DNA of 55,627 nucleotides from NCBI RefSeq assembly GCF_025869345.1, contig NZ_JAOZVW010000036.1:11975-67601 (forward strand). Reading direction: 5' to 3'. Made by a program: the position numbers and the translations under genes. The stretch is from Sphingopyxis sp. GTDB taxonomy: Bacteria; Pseudomonadota; Alphaproteobacteria; Sphingomonadales; Sphingomonadaceae. The stretch's first letter is position 1, and each line of letters begins with the position of its first letter. The notes below the pieces were generated by a model. That model did no database searches. It was given only the letters and a program-made list of their open reading frames with translations, and was not told the DNA's origin. Shown here in pieces: positions 1 to 8,700 of the stretch.

Positions 1-65
1 CATAGCGCTTGGCTGCCTGCGGCCCCCGCCTTCGCGGAGGCGACGACTTGTTCAATGCACGTTGC

Positions 66-872
66 TTAGTGCACGAAGCGCGCCACCACATCGCGATAGC
101 TGCGGCTGACCTTCACCTGCGCGCCCGAGCCGAGCACGAGGAAGCATTCGCCGTTGGTGTGCGGCTTGACCTGCTTGACCTGCGACAAGTTGACGATCGT
201 CGAGCGGTGGACGCGCTGGAAGTTGCGCGGGTCGAGCCGCTTTTCCAGATCCTTCATCGTCTCGCGCAGGATCAGGCTGTTGTCGGCGGTGTAGATGCAC
301 ATATAGTCGCCCGCGGCGTCGATGCGTTCGATGCTGTCGACATCGACGCGGAAAATCTGGCCGCGATCCTTGATGTTGATCATCTTTTCATAGCGGTCGG
401 CGGCGTGCGCGTCGGGCTGGACCTCCGCATCATAATCGTCGGCCGCTTCGGGCGCGACCTCGGCAAGCACGGTCTTGAGGCGTTCGACCTCCGCCGCGCC
501 GCGCTTTTCGGCCAGCCGCTGGCGCACGCGGTCGAGCGCGTCGGCAAGCCGTTCGGGTTCGACCGGCTTGACCAGATAATCGACCGCCTGCGCCTCGAAG
601 GCGCGGATCGCATGGTCCGAATAAGCGGTGACAAAGACGACGAGCGGCGGCTCGACCTCCATCAGCCCCTGGATCACCGAAAAGCCGTCGAACCCCGGCA
701 TCTGGATGTCGAGGAAGACGAGGTCGGGCTTGTGGGTCTTGATCTTTCTTATGGCCTCGCGGCCGTTCTGGGCGGTGTCGACGATTTCGACATCTCCGTG
801 CGCTTCGAGCCGCAGTTGCAGGCCCTGGGTCGCCAATTTTTCATCATCCACCAGGATGGTTCTGATCGTCAT
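66..872 (-). CDS. LytTR-family response regulator
   Basis: A 268-residue two-component response regulator. The N-terminal receiver domain (about 1-120) has the acidic pair D9/D10, phospho-acceptor D55 in FLDIQMPG, T82 and K102 in LVKPV. The C-terminal LytTR DNA-binding domain covers about 165-265 (ending near QVKVSRSYRDVVARF). Its start codon overlaps the stop of the upstream sensor kinase gene (ATGA, 869-872), so the two are translationally coupled and form a LytS/LytR-like pair. Proteins of this class bind direct-repeat operators as dimers. Targets cannot be read from this window. The identification is secure; the signal and regulon are unknown. Confidence 0.93.
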   Translation of the reverse strand: MTIRTILVDDEKLATQGLQLRLEAHGDVEIVDTAQNGREAIRKIKTHKPDLVFLDIQMPGFDGFSVIQGLMEVEPPLVVFVTAYSDHAIRAFEAQAVDYLVKPVEPERLADALDRVRQRLAEKRGAAEVERLKTVLAEVAPEAADDYDAEVQPDAHAADRYEKMINIKDRGQIFRVDVDSIERIDAAGDYMCIYTADNSLILRETMKDLEKRLDPRNFQRVHRSTIVNLSQVKQVKPHTNGECFLVLGSGAQVKVSRSYRDVVARFVH

Positions 873-2026
873 GTGCGTTCGGTTCCAATCGTCACTTGTC
901 CGTCGGGCTGGAACGGAATCTCGATAATCACCGTGAAGCCGCCATCGGCGCCCGACTGCACCTCGAACCGTTGCTGGTCGCCATAAGCCTGCGCCAGCCG
1001 GTCCCTGATATTGGCTAAACCCACACCGGTCGATTCCGTTGCAGCGCCCGTCGTGGGATCGACCGCCCCCTCTGACAATCCCGACCCCGTGTCGGACACG
1101 GTGATCCGGACGTTTTGACCGGCAAGCTGAGCCGAGAGCGTGATATCGGCGCCTTCCTCCTGCGGGGTGACGGCATATTTGATCGCATTTTCGATCAGCG
1201 GCTGGAGCAGCAGCGACGGCAGCCGCGCGCGCTGCGCGGCGGGATCGATGTTGAAATGCGGGCGCAGCCGGTCCTCGAAGCGCATCTTCTCGATATCGAG
1301 ATAGAGCTTCAGCGTCTCGACCTCCTGCGCCAGCGTCACCTGCGCGGTCGGCTCATTGGCCAGCGTGTAGCGCAGGAAGGCCGACAGGCGCGACAGCATC
1401 GCGTTCGCGGGTTCGGACTGTTTGAGCAGCACCAGCGTCGAGATGCTGTTCAGCGTGTTGAACAGGAAATGCGGATTGAGCTGATAGCGCAGCATCGCGA
1501 GCTGCGCCGAGGCGGCCTGCGCCTCGAGCCGCAGCATCCGGTCGTTCTGCTCCTCGAGCTGGAGGAAATAGTTGATCGCGAAATAGAGCGCCGACCAGGC
1601 GCCGAGCGAGGTCGCGTCGATATAGATGGCGCCGAGCAGCAGGCTGGTGAAGCCCGCCTCGCTCGCCGGATTCTGGATCTGCGAAACCCAGGCGTCGATG
1701 AACGCCCAGAGCATCGTCGCCAGCCCCGCGAGGCCGAAGCTGACGCCCCACATCAGGATCGGACGCCGGCTGATCAGCGCGCGATAGCAGACCGACAGGA
1801 TCAGCGTCAGCGAAAAGCCGGTGATCGCCGAGATCACCTGCGGGATGAGAAAGGTGAAGGATTGACCGTTGGCGAGCCCCGACACCCCGCGCAGGCCGAG
1901 CCACGCGGCCCAGCCGAGGAACTGGAGGTTCCAGAACGCCCGCACCTTGTTGCCGAAAAAGGGGCCGGGCGAGGAAAAGCCGAACAGCGGCATCGACGCC
2001 GGCTGCGATGCTGGCTGGCTCGCCAT
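869..2026 (-). CDS. LytS-like sensor histidine kinase
   Basis: A 385-residue membrane histidine kinase of the His_kinase/HATPase type found with LytTR regulators. The N-terminal half carries several hydrophobic segments (for example FLIPQVISAITGFSLTLILS). The phospho-acceptor His lies in the typical RYQLNPHFLFNTLNS box. The ATPase domain follows, with N-box LLQPLIENAIKYAV and G-box SDTGSGL. The start at 2026 is chosen because GGAGG lies just upstream; a longer frame to 2161 would start with 45 low-complexity Arg-rich residues that overlap the neighbouring gene. It should phosphorylate the overlapping downstream regulator. The ligand is unknown. Confidence 0.9.
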   Translation of the reverse strand: MASQPASQPASMPLFGFSSPGPFFGNKVRAFWNLQFLGWAAWLGLRGVSGLANGQSFTFLIPQVISAITGFSLTLILSVCYRALISRRPILMWGVSFGLAGLATMLWAFIDAWVSQIQNPASEAGFTSLLLGAIYIDATSLGAWSALYFAINYFLQLEEQNDRMLRLEAQAASAQLAMLRYQLNPHFLFNTLNSISTLVLLKQSEPANAMLSRLSAFLRYTLANEPTAQVTLAQEVETLKLYLDIEKMRFEDRLRPHFNIDPAAQRARLPSLLLQPLIENAIKYAVTPQEEGADITLSAQLAGQNVRITVSDTGSGLSEGAVDPTTGAATESTGVGLANIRDRLAQAYGDQQRFEVQSGADGGFTVIIEIPFQPDGQVTIGTERT

Positions 2027-2075
2027 GGTCAGCCTCCGGGAGGTAAAATGCGAAGCGTGCGCGCGGCGCCGGGTG

Positions 2076-2585
2076 TCATTCGGCCGCGACCGGAGCCATC
2101 CGTACGCGCGCCTGTCCGAGCGGCTGCAGCTCCGAGCGATGCTTCCACACCAGCTCGCCATAGCCGAGCGGCCGGCCGTCGTGCGCGGTGATCGTCACCG
2201 GGCCGATCGGCTGCTCGTCGCTCGTATCGACGAGCACCGGGGTCGAGGCCACGCCGGCGCCCCATTTTTCGCCCCACTGGCGCAGCGCGATCATCGCGGG
2301 CAGCAGTTCGACGCCCTTCTGCGTAAGCTGATACAGCACCTTGCGGCGATCCTCGGCCATCACCTCGCGCTCCATGATGCCATGGTCGACGAGTTTCGAC
2401 AGCCGGTTCGACAATATGTTGCGCGCGATGCTGAGTTCTTGCTGGAACTCCTCGAAATGATGGACGCCGTTGAAGGCGGCGCGAAGGATCATGAACGACC
2501 AGCGCTCGCCCATCGCCTCGAGCGCGAGCGGCAGCGCGCAATTATTGCCGTATATGTCGTTCAACGGTTCGCGTAATTTTCCCAT
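2076..2585 (-). CDS. HxlR-family transcriptional regulator
   Basis: A 169-residue winged-helix regulator of the HxlR family (MarR-related). The diagnostic stretch is CALPLALEAMGERWSFMILR near the N-terminus, followed by the recognition region SIARNILSNRLSKLVDHGIM and the wing RRKVLYQLTQKG. The C-terminal 60 residues form a short extension seen in many sphingomonad members. The start at MGKLREPLND is preferred; the open frame upstream to 2729 has a poor start and runs over the divergent gene's promoter. It is divergent from the secreted CC_3452-type gene starting at 2714. These regulators often respond to oxidants or aldehydes, but no redox function is shown here; its only Cys, at about residue 16, is the one HxlR members usually have. 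Confidence 0.88.
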   Translation of the reverse strand: MGKLREPLNDIYGNNCALPLALEAMGERWSFMILRAAFNGVHHFEEFQQELSIARNILSNRLSKLVDHGIMEREVMAEDRRKVLYQLTQKGVELLPAMIALRQWGEKWGAGVASTPVLVDTSDEQPIGPVTITAHDGRPLGYGELVWKHRSELQPLGQARVRMAPVAAE

Positions 2586-2713
2586 GAGCCTAGCCCTAAC
2601 GTAAAATCGCCCCCCGCACAAAAAATATATGGCGTCCGTTGCAATTTGCAACTCATGTCTTACATCGCATCGTGCAGCGCTTTGCGCTGCCCAGGAAAAC
2701 AGGAGGACTCCCC

Positions 2714-3022
2714 ATGTCGAAGCTTTCAATAGCGGCGTTTGCGCTGCCCTTTCTCGCTGCCGCTTTTGCGCCGGTTGCCGCCGGCGCGGCGGGCAGCGCC
2801 TATTATCGCGCCGAACTCGCCAATCCGGCGCCGAAGGCCAAATTCGTCGCGCGCGATGTCGTATGGGCCTGCGAGGGCGTCCATTGCGTCGCCGGCCGCG
2901 GGACGAGCCGCCCGCTGATCATGTGCGCGAGCCTCGCCCGCGCAGCCGGCGAAGTGAAGAGCTTCACGGTCGACGGCGCGGCGATCACGCCCGAAGACCT
3001 CGCGCGCTGCAACGGCAAATAA
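2714..3022 (+). CDS. small secreted CC_3452-type protein
   Basis: A 102-residue exported protein. Residues 1-24 form a Sec signal peptide (MSKLSIAAFALPFLAAAFAP). The mature part matches my memory of the CC_3452 family of Caulobacter and sphingomonads: an AYYRAELANPAP start, a FVARDVVWACEGVHC segment with a Cys pair, then MCASLARAAGEVKSFTVDG and a final CNG. Four cysteines in the mature part suggest disulfide bonds in the periplasm. The start at 2714 has an AGGAGG ribosome site ten bases upstream. No biochemical function is established for the family to my knowledge. Confidence 0.8.
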   Translation: MSKLSIAAFALPFLAAAFAPVAAGAAGSAYYRAELANPAPKAKFVARDVVWACEGVHCVAGRGTSRPLIMCASLARAAGEVKSFTVDGAAITPEDLARCNGK

Positions 3023-3067
3023 CCGTCCGGGCGGGCGCTTCTCCCCTCTATCCCGCCCGGACCATCG

Positions 3068-3104
3068 AAGGCCGCCCGCTCCGCCCGGAGCCGGCGGCCT
3101 TTTC
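3068..3104 (+). terminator. rho-independent terminator
   Basis: A GC-rich hairpin with arms AAGGCCGCC (3068-3076) and GGCGGCCTT (3093-3101), with further pairing inside through GCTCC/GGAGC, followed by TTT. It lies 45 bases after the CC_3452-type gene and should end its transcript. Confidence 0.7.
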
Positions 3105-3234
3105 AATGCGTGCGCCGTTGCAGGCGATCACGAACGATGCTTCCAACAGGCTTTGTCAAAATTGCCGGGGTTCGCGAACACGCGACAGCAAATTTCGCAT
3201 TGCAATTAAGTTCGCATGAACGACATTGATAGCG

Positions 3235-5328
3235 ATGCTGAGGCAATATGAACTTGTCGAGCGCGTGCGCGCCTATGATCCCGACGTCGACGAGGGGCTG
3301 CTCAATCGCGCCTATGTCTTCACCGTGCAGAAGCACGGCAGCCAGAAACGCGCCTCGGGCGACCCCTATTTCAGCCATCCGGTCGAGGTTGCGGGCATTT
3401 TGACCGATCTTCACCTCGACAGCGAGACGATCGTCACCGCGCTGCTCCACGACACGCTCGAGGACACGCTGACCACGCCCGAGGAGATCGAGCGGCTGTT
3501 CGGCAGCGACGTGGGCCGCCTCGTCGACGGCGTCACCAAATTGAGCAAGATCGAGGCGCAGACCGAAAATGAACGCGCGGCCGAGAATCTGCGCAAGTTC
3601 CTGCTCGCCATGTCCGACGACATCCGCGTGCTGCTGGTCAAGCTCGCCGACCGGCTGCACAATATGCGCACGCTCCATTTCATCAAGAATCCCGACAAGC
3701 GCCGCCGCATCGCCAAGGAGACGATGGACATCTATGCCCCGCTCGCCGAGCGGATCGGCATGTATGAATATATGCGCGAGATGCAGCTCCTCGCCTTTCG
3801 CGAGCTCGAGCCCGAGGCCTATGCGACGATCACCGGCCGCCTCGCCAAGCTGACCGCGGGGGGCAAGGATCAGGTCGCCGCGATCAGCCGCGATTTCAAG
3901 GAACTGCTCGCGAAGAACGGGATCGAGGCCGAGGTGTCGGGACGCGAGAAGCATCCCTATTCGATCTGGCGCAAGATGCAGGAGCGCCACGTCAGCTTCG
4001 AGCAGGTGACCGACATCATCGCCTTTCGCATCGTCACCCCGACGACCGCCGACTGCTATGCCGCGCTGGGGCTGATCCACGGCAAGTGGAAGATGGTGCC
4101 GGGGCGCTTCAAGGATTATATCTCGACCCCCAAGCGCAACGGCTACAAGTCGCTGCACACGACGATCATGCACCAGCAGAATATGCGGATCGAGATCCAG
4201 ATCCGCAGCCTTGGGATGCATCAGCAGTCGGAGTTCGGGCTGGCGGCGCACTGGGCCTATAAGCAGGGCGGCGCGGCGCCCGACGGGCAGGCGGGGTGGA
4301 TTCGCGACCTGCTCGAAATCCTCGAACAGACCCACGATCCCGACGAGTTCCTCGAGAATACGCGCATCGCGATGTATCAGGACCGCATCTTCGCCTTCAC
4401 CCCGAAGGGCAGCCTGCATCAGCTCCCCAAGGGCGCGACGCCGGTCGATTTCGCCTATGCCGTCCACACCGGGCTGGGCGACCGCACCGTCGGGGCCAAG
4501 GTCAACGGCCGGCTGGTGCCGCTGCGCACCCAGCTCGCGAACGGCGACACGGTCGAGATTCTTTCATCGGACAAGCAGACACCGCAGCCCGCGTGGCTGG
4601 GCTTCGCGGTCACCGGCAAGGCGCGCGCCGCGATCCGCCGTCACGTCCGCTCGAAGGAGAAGGTCGAGCTCGCCGCGCTCGGGCGCAAGATGTACGACGA
4701 AATCGCCCGCCGCCTGCCCAACAAGGTCGGCGACAAGGCGCGCGCCGCCGCACTGACCCGCCTGAAGCTGGAGGACGACAGCGCGCTCTACGTCGCGATC
4801 GCCAAGCAGCGCGTGTCGGACAATGCGCTGCTCGAGGCGCTGGTCCCCGGCATCACCGCCGACATGAAGAGCAAGCCCGGCAAGCTCGTCCAGGGCGCCG
4901 CGGTGTCGATCGCGGGGCTGACGCCAGGGGTCGCCTATCAGCTTGCCGACTGCTGCCACCCGGTGCCCGGCGACCGCATCGTCGGCCTGTCGCGTCCCGG
5001 CGAGGGGATCGAGGTGCATGTCATCGACTGCCCGAGCCTGGCCGACGGGGTCGATGCCGACTGGATCGACCTCCGCTGGCAGGAGGCCAGCGAGGGCGGC
5101 AATGCGCGCCTTTGCGTCGTCATCCTCAACGAGCCCGGAACGCTCGCCGAAATGTCGGGCATTCTCGCCGCCAATTCGGCGAACATCACCAATTTGCGGC
5201 TGTCAAACCGCGAGGGCGATTTCCACACCTATGACGTCGTCGTCGAGGTGCGCGACGTCCAGCATGTGATGCGCATTCTGTCGGCGCTGCGCGCGTCGGA
5301 CAGCGTGGTGCAGGCGGAGCGGTTGTAG
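3235..5328 (+). CDS. bifunctional (p)ppGpp synthetase/hydrolase, RelA/SpoT family
   Basis: A 697-residue Rsh enzyme that makes and degrades (p)ppGpp, the stringent-response alarmone. Domain order: HD hydrolase (about 30-180, with YFSHPVEVAGI and LLHDTLEDT), synthetase (about 230-340, with SGREKHPYSIWRKM and IEIQIRS), TGS (about 370-435, RIFAFTPKGSLHQLPKGATP), a helical and Cys/His region (DCCHPVPGD) and a C-terminal ACT domain (about 625-697). Both active-site sets look intact, as expected for the single Rsh of most alphaproteobacteria. The start is taken as the ATG at 3235 (MLRQYELVERVRAYDPD), the conserved family start, not the TTG nine bases earlier. Confidence 0.95.
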   Translation: MLRQYELVERVRAYDPDVDEGLLNRAYVFTVQKHGSQKRASGDPYFSHPVEVAGILTDLHLDSETIVTALLHDTLEDTLTTPEEIERLFGSDVGRLVDGVTKLSKIEAQTENERAAENLRKFLLAMSDDIRVLLVKLADRLHNMRTLHFIKNPDKRRRIAKETMDIYAPLAERIGMYEYMREMQLLAFRELEPEAYATITGRLAKLTAGGKDQVAAISRDFKELLAKNGIEAEVSGREKHPYSIWRKMQERHVSFEQVTDIIAFRIVTPTTADCYAALGLIHGKWKMVPGRFKDYISTPKRNGYKSLHTTIMHQQNMRIEIQIRSLGMHQQSEFGLAAHWAYKQGGAAPDGQAGWIRDLLEILEQTHDPDEFLENTRIAMYQDRIFAFTPKGSLHQLPKGATPVDFAYAVHTGLGDRTVGAKVNGRLVPLRTQLANGDTVEILSSDKQTPQPAWLGFAVTGKARAAIRRHVRSKEKVELAALGRKMYDEIARRLPNKVGDKARAAALTRLKLEDDSALYVAIAKQRVSDNALLEALVPGITADMKSKPGKLVQGAAVSIAGLTPGVAYQLADCCHPVPGDRIVGLSRPGEGIEVHVIDCPSLADGVDADWIDLRWQEASEGGNARLCVVILNEPGTLAEMSGILAANSANITNLRLSNREGDFHTYDVVVEVRDVQHVMRILSALRASDSVVQAERL

Positions 5329-5378
5329 GCGGTCAGTTCAGGCAGCTTTGGGGTGGTGGGCGGCCCCTCCCCACCTTC

Positions 5379-5455
5379 GTCATTCCCGCGAAAGCGGGAA
5401 CCCAGTGTGGGGTCAGCCGACGCACGCTCTGGGTCCCCGCTTTCGCGGGGATGAC
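5379..5455. repeat. intergenic palindromic repeat, copy 1
   Basis: A 77-bp imperfect palindrome bounded by GTCATTCCCGCG and CGCGGGGATGAC, with internal arms ...GGGAACCCAG and CTGGGTCCCC. In translation it gives the RESGNP/FRGDD-type peptides often mistaken for genes in alphaproteobacteria. It lies between the convergent rsh gene and the cytochrome operon and may help terminate both. Confidence 0.85.
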
Positions 5456-5513
5456 AAAGTTAGGAAAGGCCGGGCGACCGCAATCGGTCGTTTCCCGTCA
5501 TTCACCACAATAT

Positions 5514-5590
5514 GTCATCCCCGCGAAAGCGGGGACCCAGTGTGGGGTATGCCGACGCACGCTCTGGGTTCCCGCTTTCGCGGGAATGAC
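5514..5590. repeat. intergenic palindromic repeat, copy 2
   Basis: Second copy of the element at 5379-5455, same length and nearly the same sequence, but with the GGGG and GGGA ends exchanged, so it reads as the inverted version. Shared core: CCCAGTGTGGGG, then GCCGACGCACGCTCTGGGT. Confidence 0.85.
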
Positions 5591-5638
5591 AAAGTGAAGG
5601 GATGAAGACTGTCGCTTTCCTGCTGCCTGCAAACTCTC

Positions 5639-5665
5639 GTCATCCCGGACTTGATCCGGGATGAC
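5639..5665. repeat. short palindromic repeat
   Basis: A 27-bp near-perfect palindrome with arms GTCATCCCGGA and TCCGGGATGAC around a short loop (CTTGA). It is a different repeat family from the two 77-bp elements and is widespread in alphaproteobacterial intergenic DNA. The whole 5329-5708 gap holds only these three repeats and no supportable gene. Confidence 0.8.
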
Positions 5666-5708
5666 GATGTAAGATAGGCCGACTTCACGCCGTTAGCTGC
5701 TTTCGCCT

Positions 5709-8700
5709 TCAATTCGGATAAGCCAGCGGCGGGCGCCAGGCGCTCTGGTCGACCGCGTCGCTGACCTTGTAGACCAGCCCCTTGCTGTTCAGGAAGAATT
5801 TCTCCATCTCGCTGCGCGTGAAGGGGCGCGAGCCGACGCGGCCGAAGATCGCGATCTGGCCGCCGGTCTCGTCGACCGCGCGGTCGCGGTCGAGCCCCTT
5901 CGACAGCGCGAGCGCCGGCGACGGGGTCTTCGCCCAGGCGATCAGTTCGGGGGTCGGTTTCGGCGAGAAGCCGTAGAGGCCCGGATTGTCGGGGCTGGTG
6001 AGCTGGAGTACCTTGATGCCGTTCCGCCCGTCGGCGACATAGGCGAAGAGCGAGGCGTTGGTCGATCCGACGATCACATCCTCGGCATCGTTCATCGCGC
6101 CGTCGAAGGTCAGCCCCGGCCAGACGATCGGCGCCGCGGGGCGCGTCACGTCGACGATGACGAGCCCGTCCTGCTTCGCCGCAACATACATGTAAGTGCG
6201 CGCGACATAGATTTTCCGCGCATCGGCAAGCCGCACCGTCCCGCTCGGCACCGGCACCGGCCGGTCCATATGGGTGATGTCGAACAGGCTGACGCCCTCG
6301 GCATCGGTGACCCAGAGGTAGCGGAACTGCACCGCGCTGGCGCGCGCGTCGGTCAGCGGCAATTGCGCCGTGACCTTCGGCTCCAGCGGGGCCGACAGGT
6401 CGACGACGACAAGCCCGGCGTCGGTGGTGATATAGGCATAATTGCCCGCGAGCGTGACGTGCCGCGCCCCGGCAAGGACATTGTCGGGGTTCCAGGTCAA
6501 CGCCCGCGTCAGCCGGTTGTTGCGGAATTCGCCGTCGGCCATCGTGTCGATGTCGACGAGGATCAGCCCTTCGACGCTGTCGGTGATCACCGCGTAGCGA
6601 TAGAGCGGGTGCAGCGCCTGCTCGTGATTCTCCGGGAAATTCTTTCGGATATTGTCGTTGCGCGCCATGCTGATCGGCTGGTTGGTGCCGATCGCCATGC
6701 AGGTCGCGTTGGTGGTCTTCACGTGCGTGTCGTGGCCGAGCGGCGAGAAGGGCGCGCGGACGATGCGTTCGGAGAAGGCCTTGTTGCCGACCGCGGCGAC
6801 GTCATAGACGCGGAAACCGCCCTTGCCCTCCGCCACGAACATATATTCGCCGCGCTGCTGGAGGCAGTTCACCCTGCCGCCGGTTCCCTGAACGATGTTG
6901 CGAAATTCCTCGAGCGCGTTGCTTTCGCCCGACAATTTCTTGTCGAAGGTCTTGCCGCGCACCCAATTCTTGAGCTCGCGCCCGTTCTGGTTGACGTGCA
7001 GGCTCCAATAGTCGGGATAGGCATATTTCTGCAGATAACTGCCGATCACCGCCTGCGGCTCTTCCCATTCGGTGACGCGCGTCGCCTGGAAGCTGTCCTC
7101 CTGCCCCGACCAGACGTTGAGGCCGACGAAATTGACGAAATTGGTGCCCATCAGCATGAGCTGCGACATGATCGCATTATTGTCGTCGGCCGCCGACAGA
7201 TGGCAGTCGGTGCACTGCTTGGTTTCCTGGCGGCGCACCGTGTGCGGGAAATGCGGCGCAAACGCCTGGCTGGAGAAGCCGGCGGCCGAAATCGGCGGCT
7301 GCTGCACATAGATGCGCTCGCGGTTGATGTTGGTCGACGACAATATCAGCGCCGAGGAGGATCGGACCGGGGTGATGATGCCGCGCGGATTGCCGTCTTC
7401 GTCGGGCTCGCCGGGCTTGGTGAGCATATGCCGGCCGAGCTGGAACATCTCGTCGCGCGCGACCTGCGGATTATAGGTCGCGAAATTGCGCGACTCCTCG
7501 CCCTCGAAATGATGCGACGTGGTCTTCCAGTTTGCCTCGATCGGCAGATGGCAGCCGCCGCAGCTCGTCGTCCACGACAGGTGGCAGGTGAAGCAGGTCA
7601 TGCGGTCGTCGCCGTGCGCGCGATCCTCCTTCGCGACCCCCGGCCCCCAGGCGAAGCTGCCGTCGTCGGCGCCCGACCGCGACATCAGCTTGGCGCGCGC
7701 CGCCTTGGCGTTGAAATGCGGCCCCGGCGTCACCGACTGCTTGACGAGGCTGACCTGCCATTCGAGCTTCGGGTCGACGATCGATCGCTGGATCAGCCCG
7801 GTGACCTCGCCATCGTCATTATACTGGAATTCGAAGCGGCGCCGGCCGTCCATGTTGCGCAGCAGCGCCAGATTGGTGCCCTGCGGCCGTGCCGCGACGT
7901 TCGAGGTGAGCAGGTTCGGATAGGCGTCGGCGGTGCCGTGGCAGTCCTTGCAGCTGATCTCGATCGCGTTCGCGACCTCGCCCTGGATATAGCCGTTGCC
8001 GTGCGCGTCCTGCGCGAAGTGGCAGTCGGCGCACTGCATCCCCTTTTCGGCATGGATGTCCATCATATGGACCGACTTGCCGGGGTTGAGGCCGGGGGGC
8101 ACGAACTTGCCCTCGACCCCCGGCTTGCCGGGATCGGCGCTCGACAGGCAGAGCTCGCGTTCCTTTGCACCCTCATAATGGTCGCAACTCTTGCGCCACT
8201 TCTCGGGGTCCTTGGGATCGACGATATGCGCAGTATCGGTGCCATAGGTCGACATATTGCCGTCGGCGTCGAGCAGGTTGCCGCTGCGGTCGCGCTTGAA
8301 GATGCCGCGGAAGTTCCAGCCGTGGCCGTGATAGTCGGCGAACTGGGTATTCTGGTTGGTGTCGTTGATGTCGTAAACGTCGCGCAGAAATTCGACGTTC
8401 GACCACAGGCCGCGCGGATTCGCGCCCTCGGGATTGCGTTCGAGCGCCTGGTGAACCTCGGCCGCGGTCGGATAATGCTGCTGCTTGTAGGTCTTCTGAT
8501 ACTCCTCGTCGCTCATCCCCGGCGGGCGCGGCGCGGTGTTGTTCGGCCCCGGCCACATCTGCGGCGCGTCGGATTCATAATCCCACATCGTGTAGCCGAG
8601 GTAGGAGTTCAGGAAGATGTTCGGCTGGTGCATGTGGCAGGTCATGCACTGAGAGGTCGGGATCGCGCGGGTGAAGGCATGGCCGATCGGATGCCCCGAT

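Noticed and set aside
1-65. Possible start codon of a minus-strand gene at the left edge (CAT at 1-3)
   Set aside because: Only three bases are in the window, so nothing supports a gene; the other 62 bases show only a weak hairpin.
5348-5605. An 85-codon frame after rsh
   Set aside because: It is made of the intergenic palindromic repeats (HSRESGNP...FRGDD type peptides) and is not a gene.
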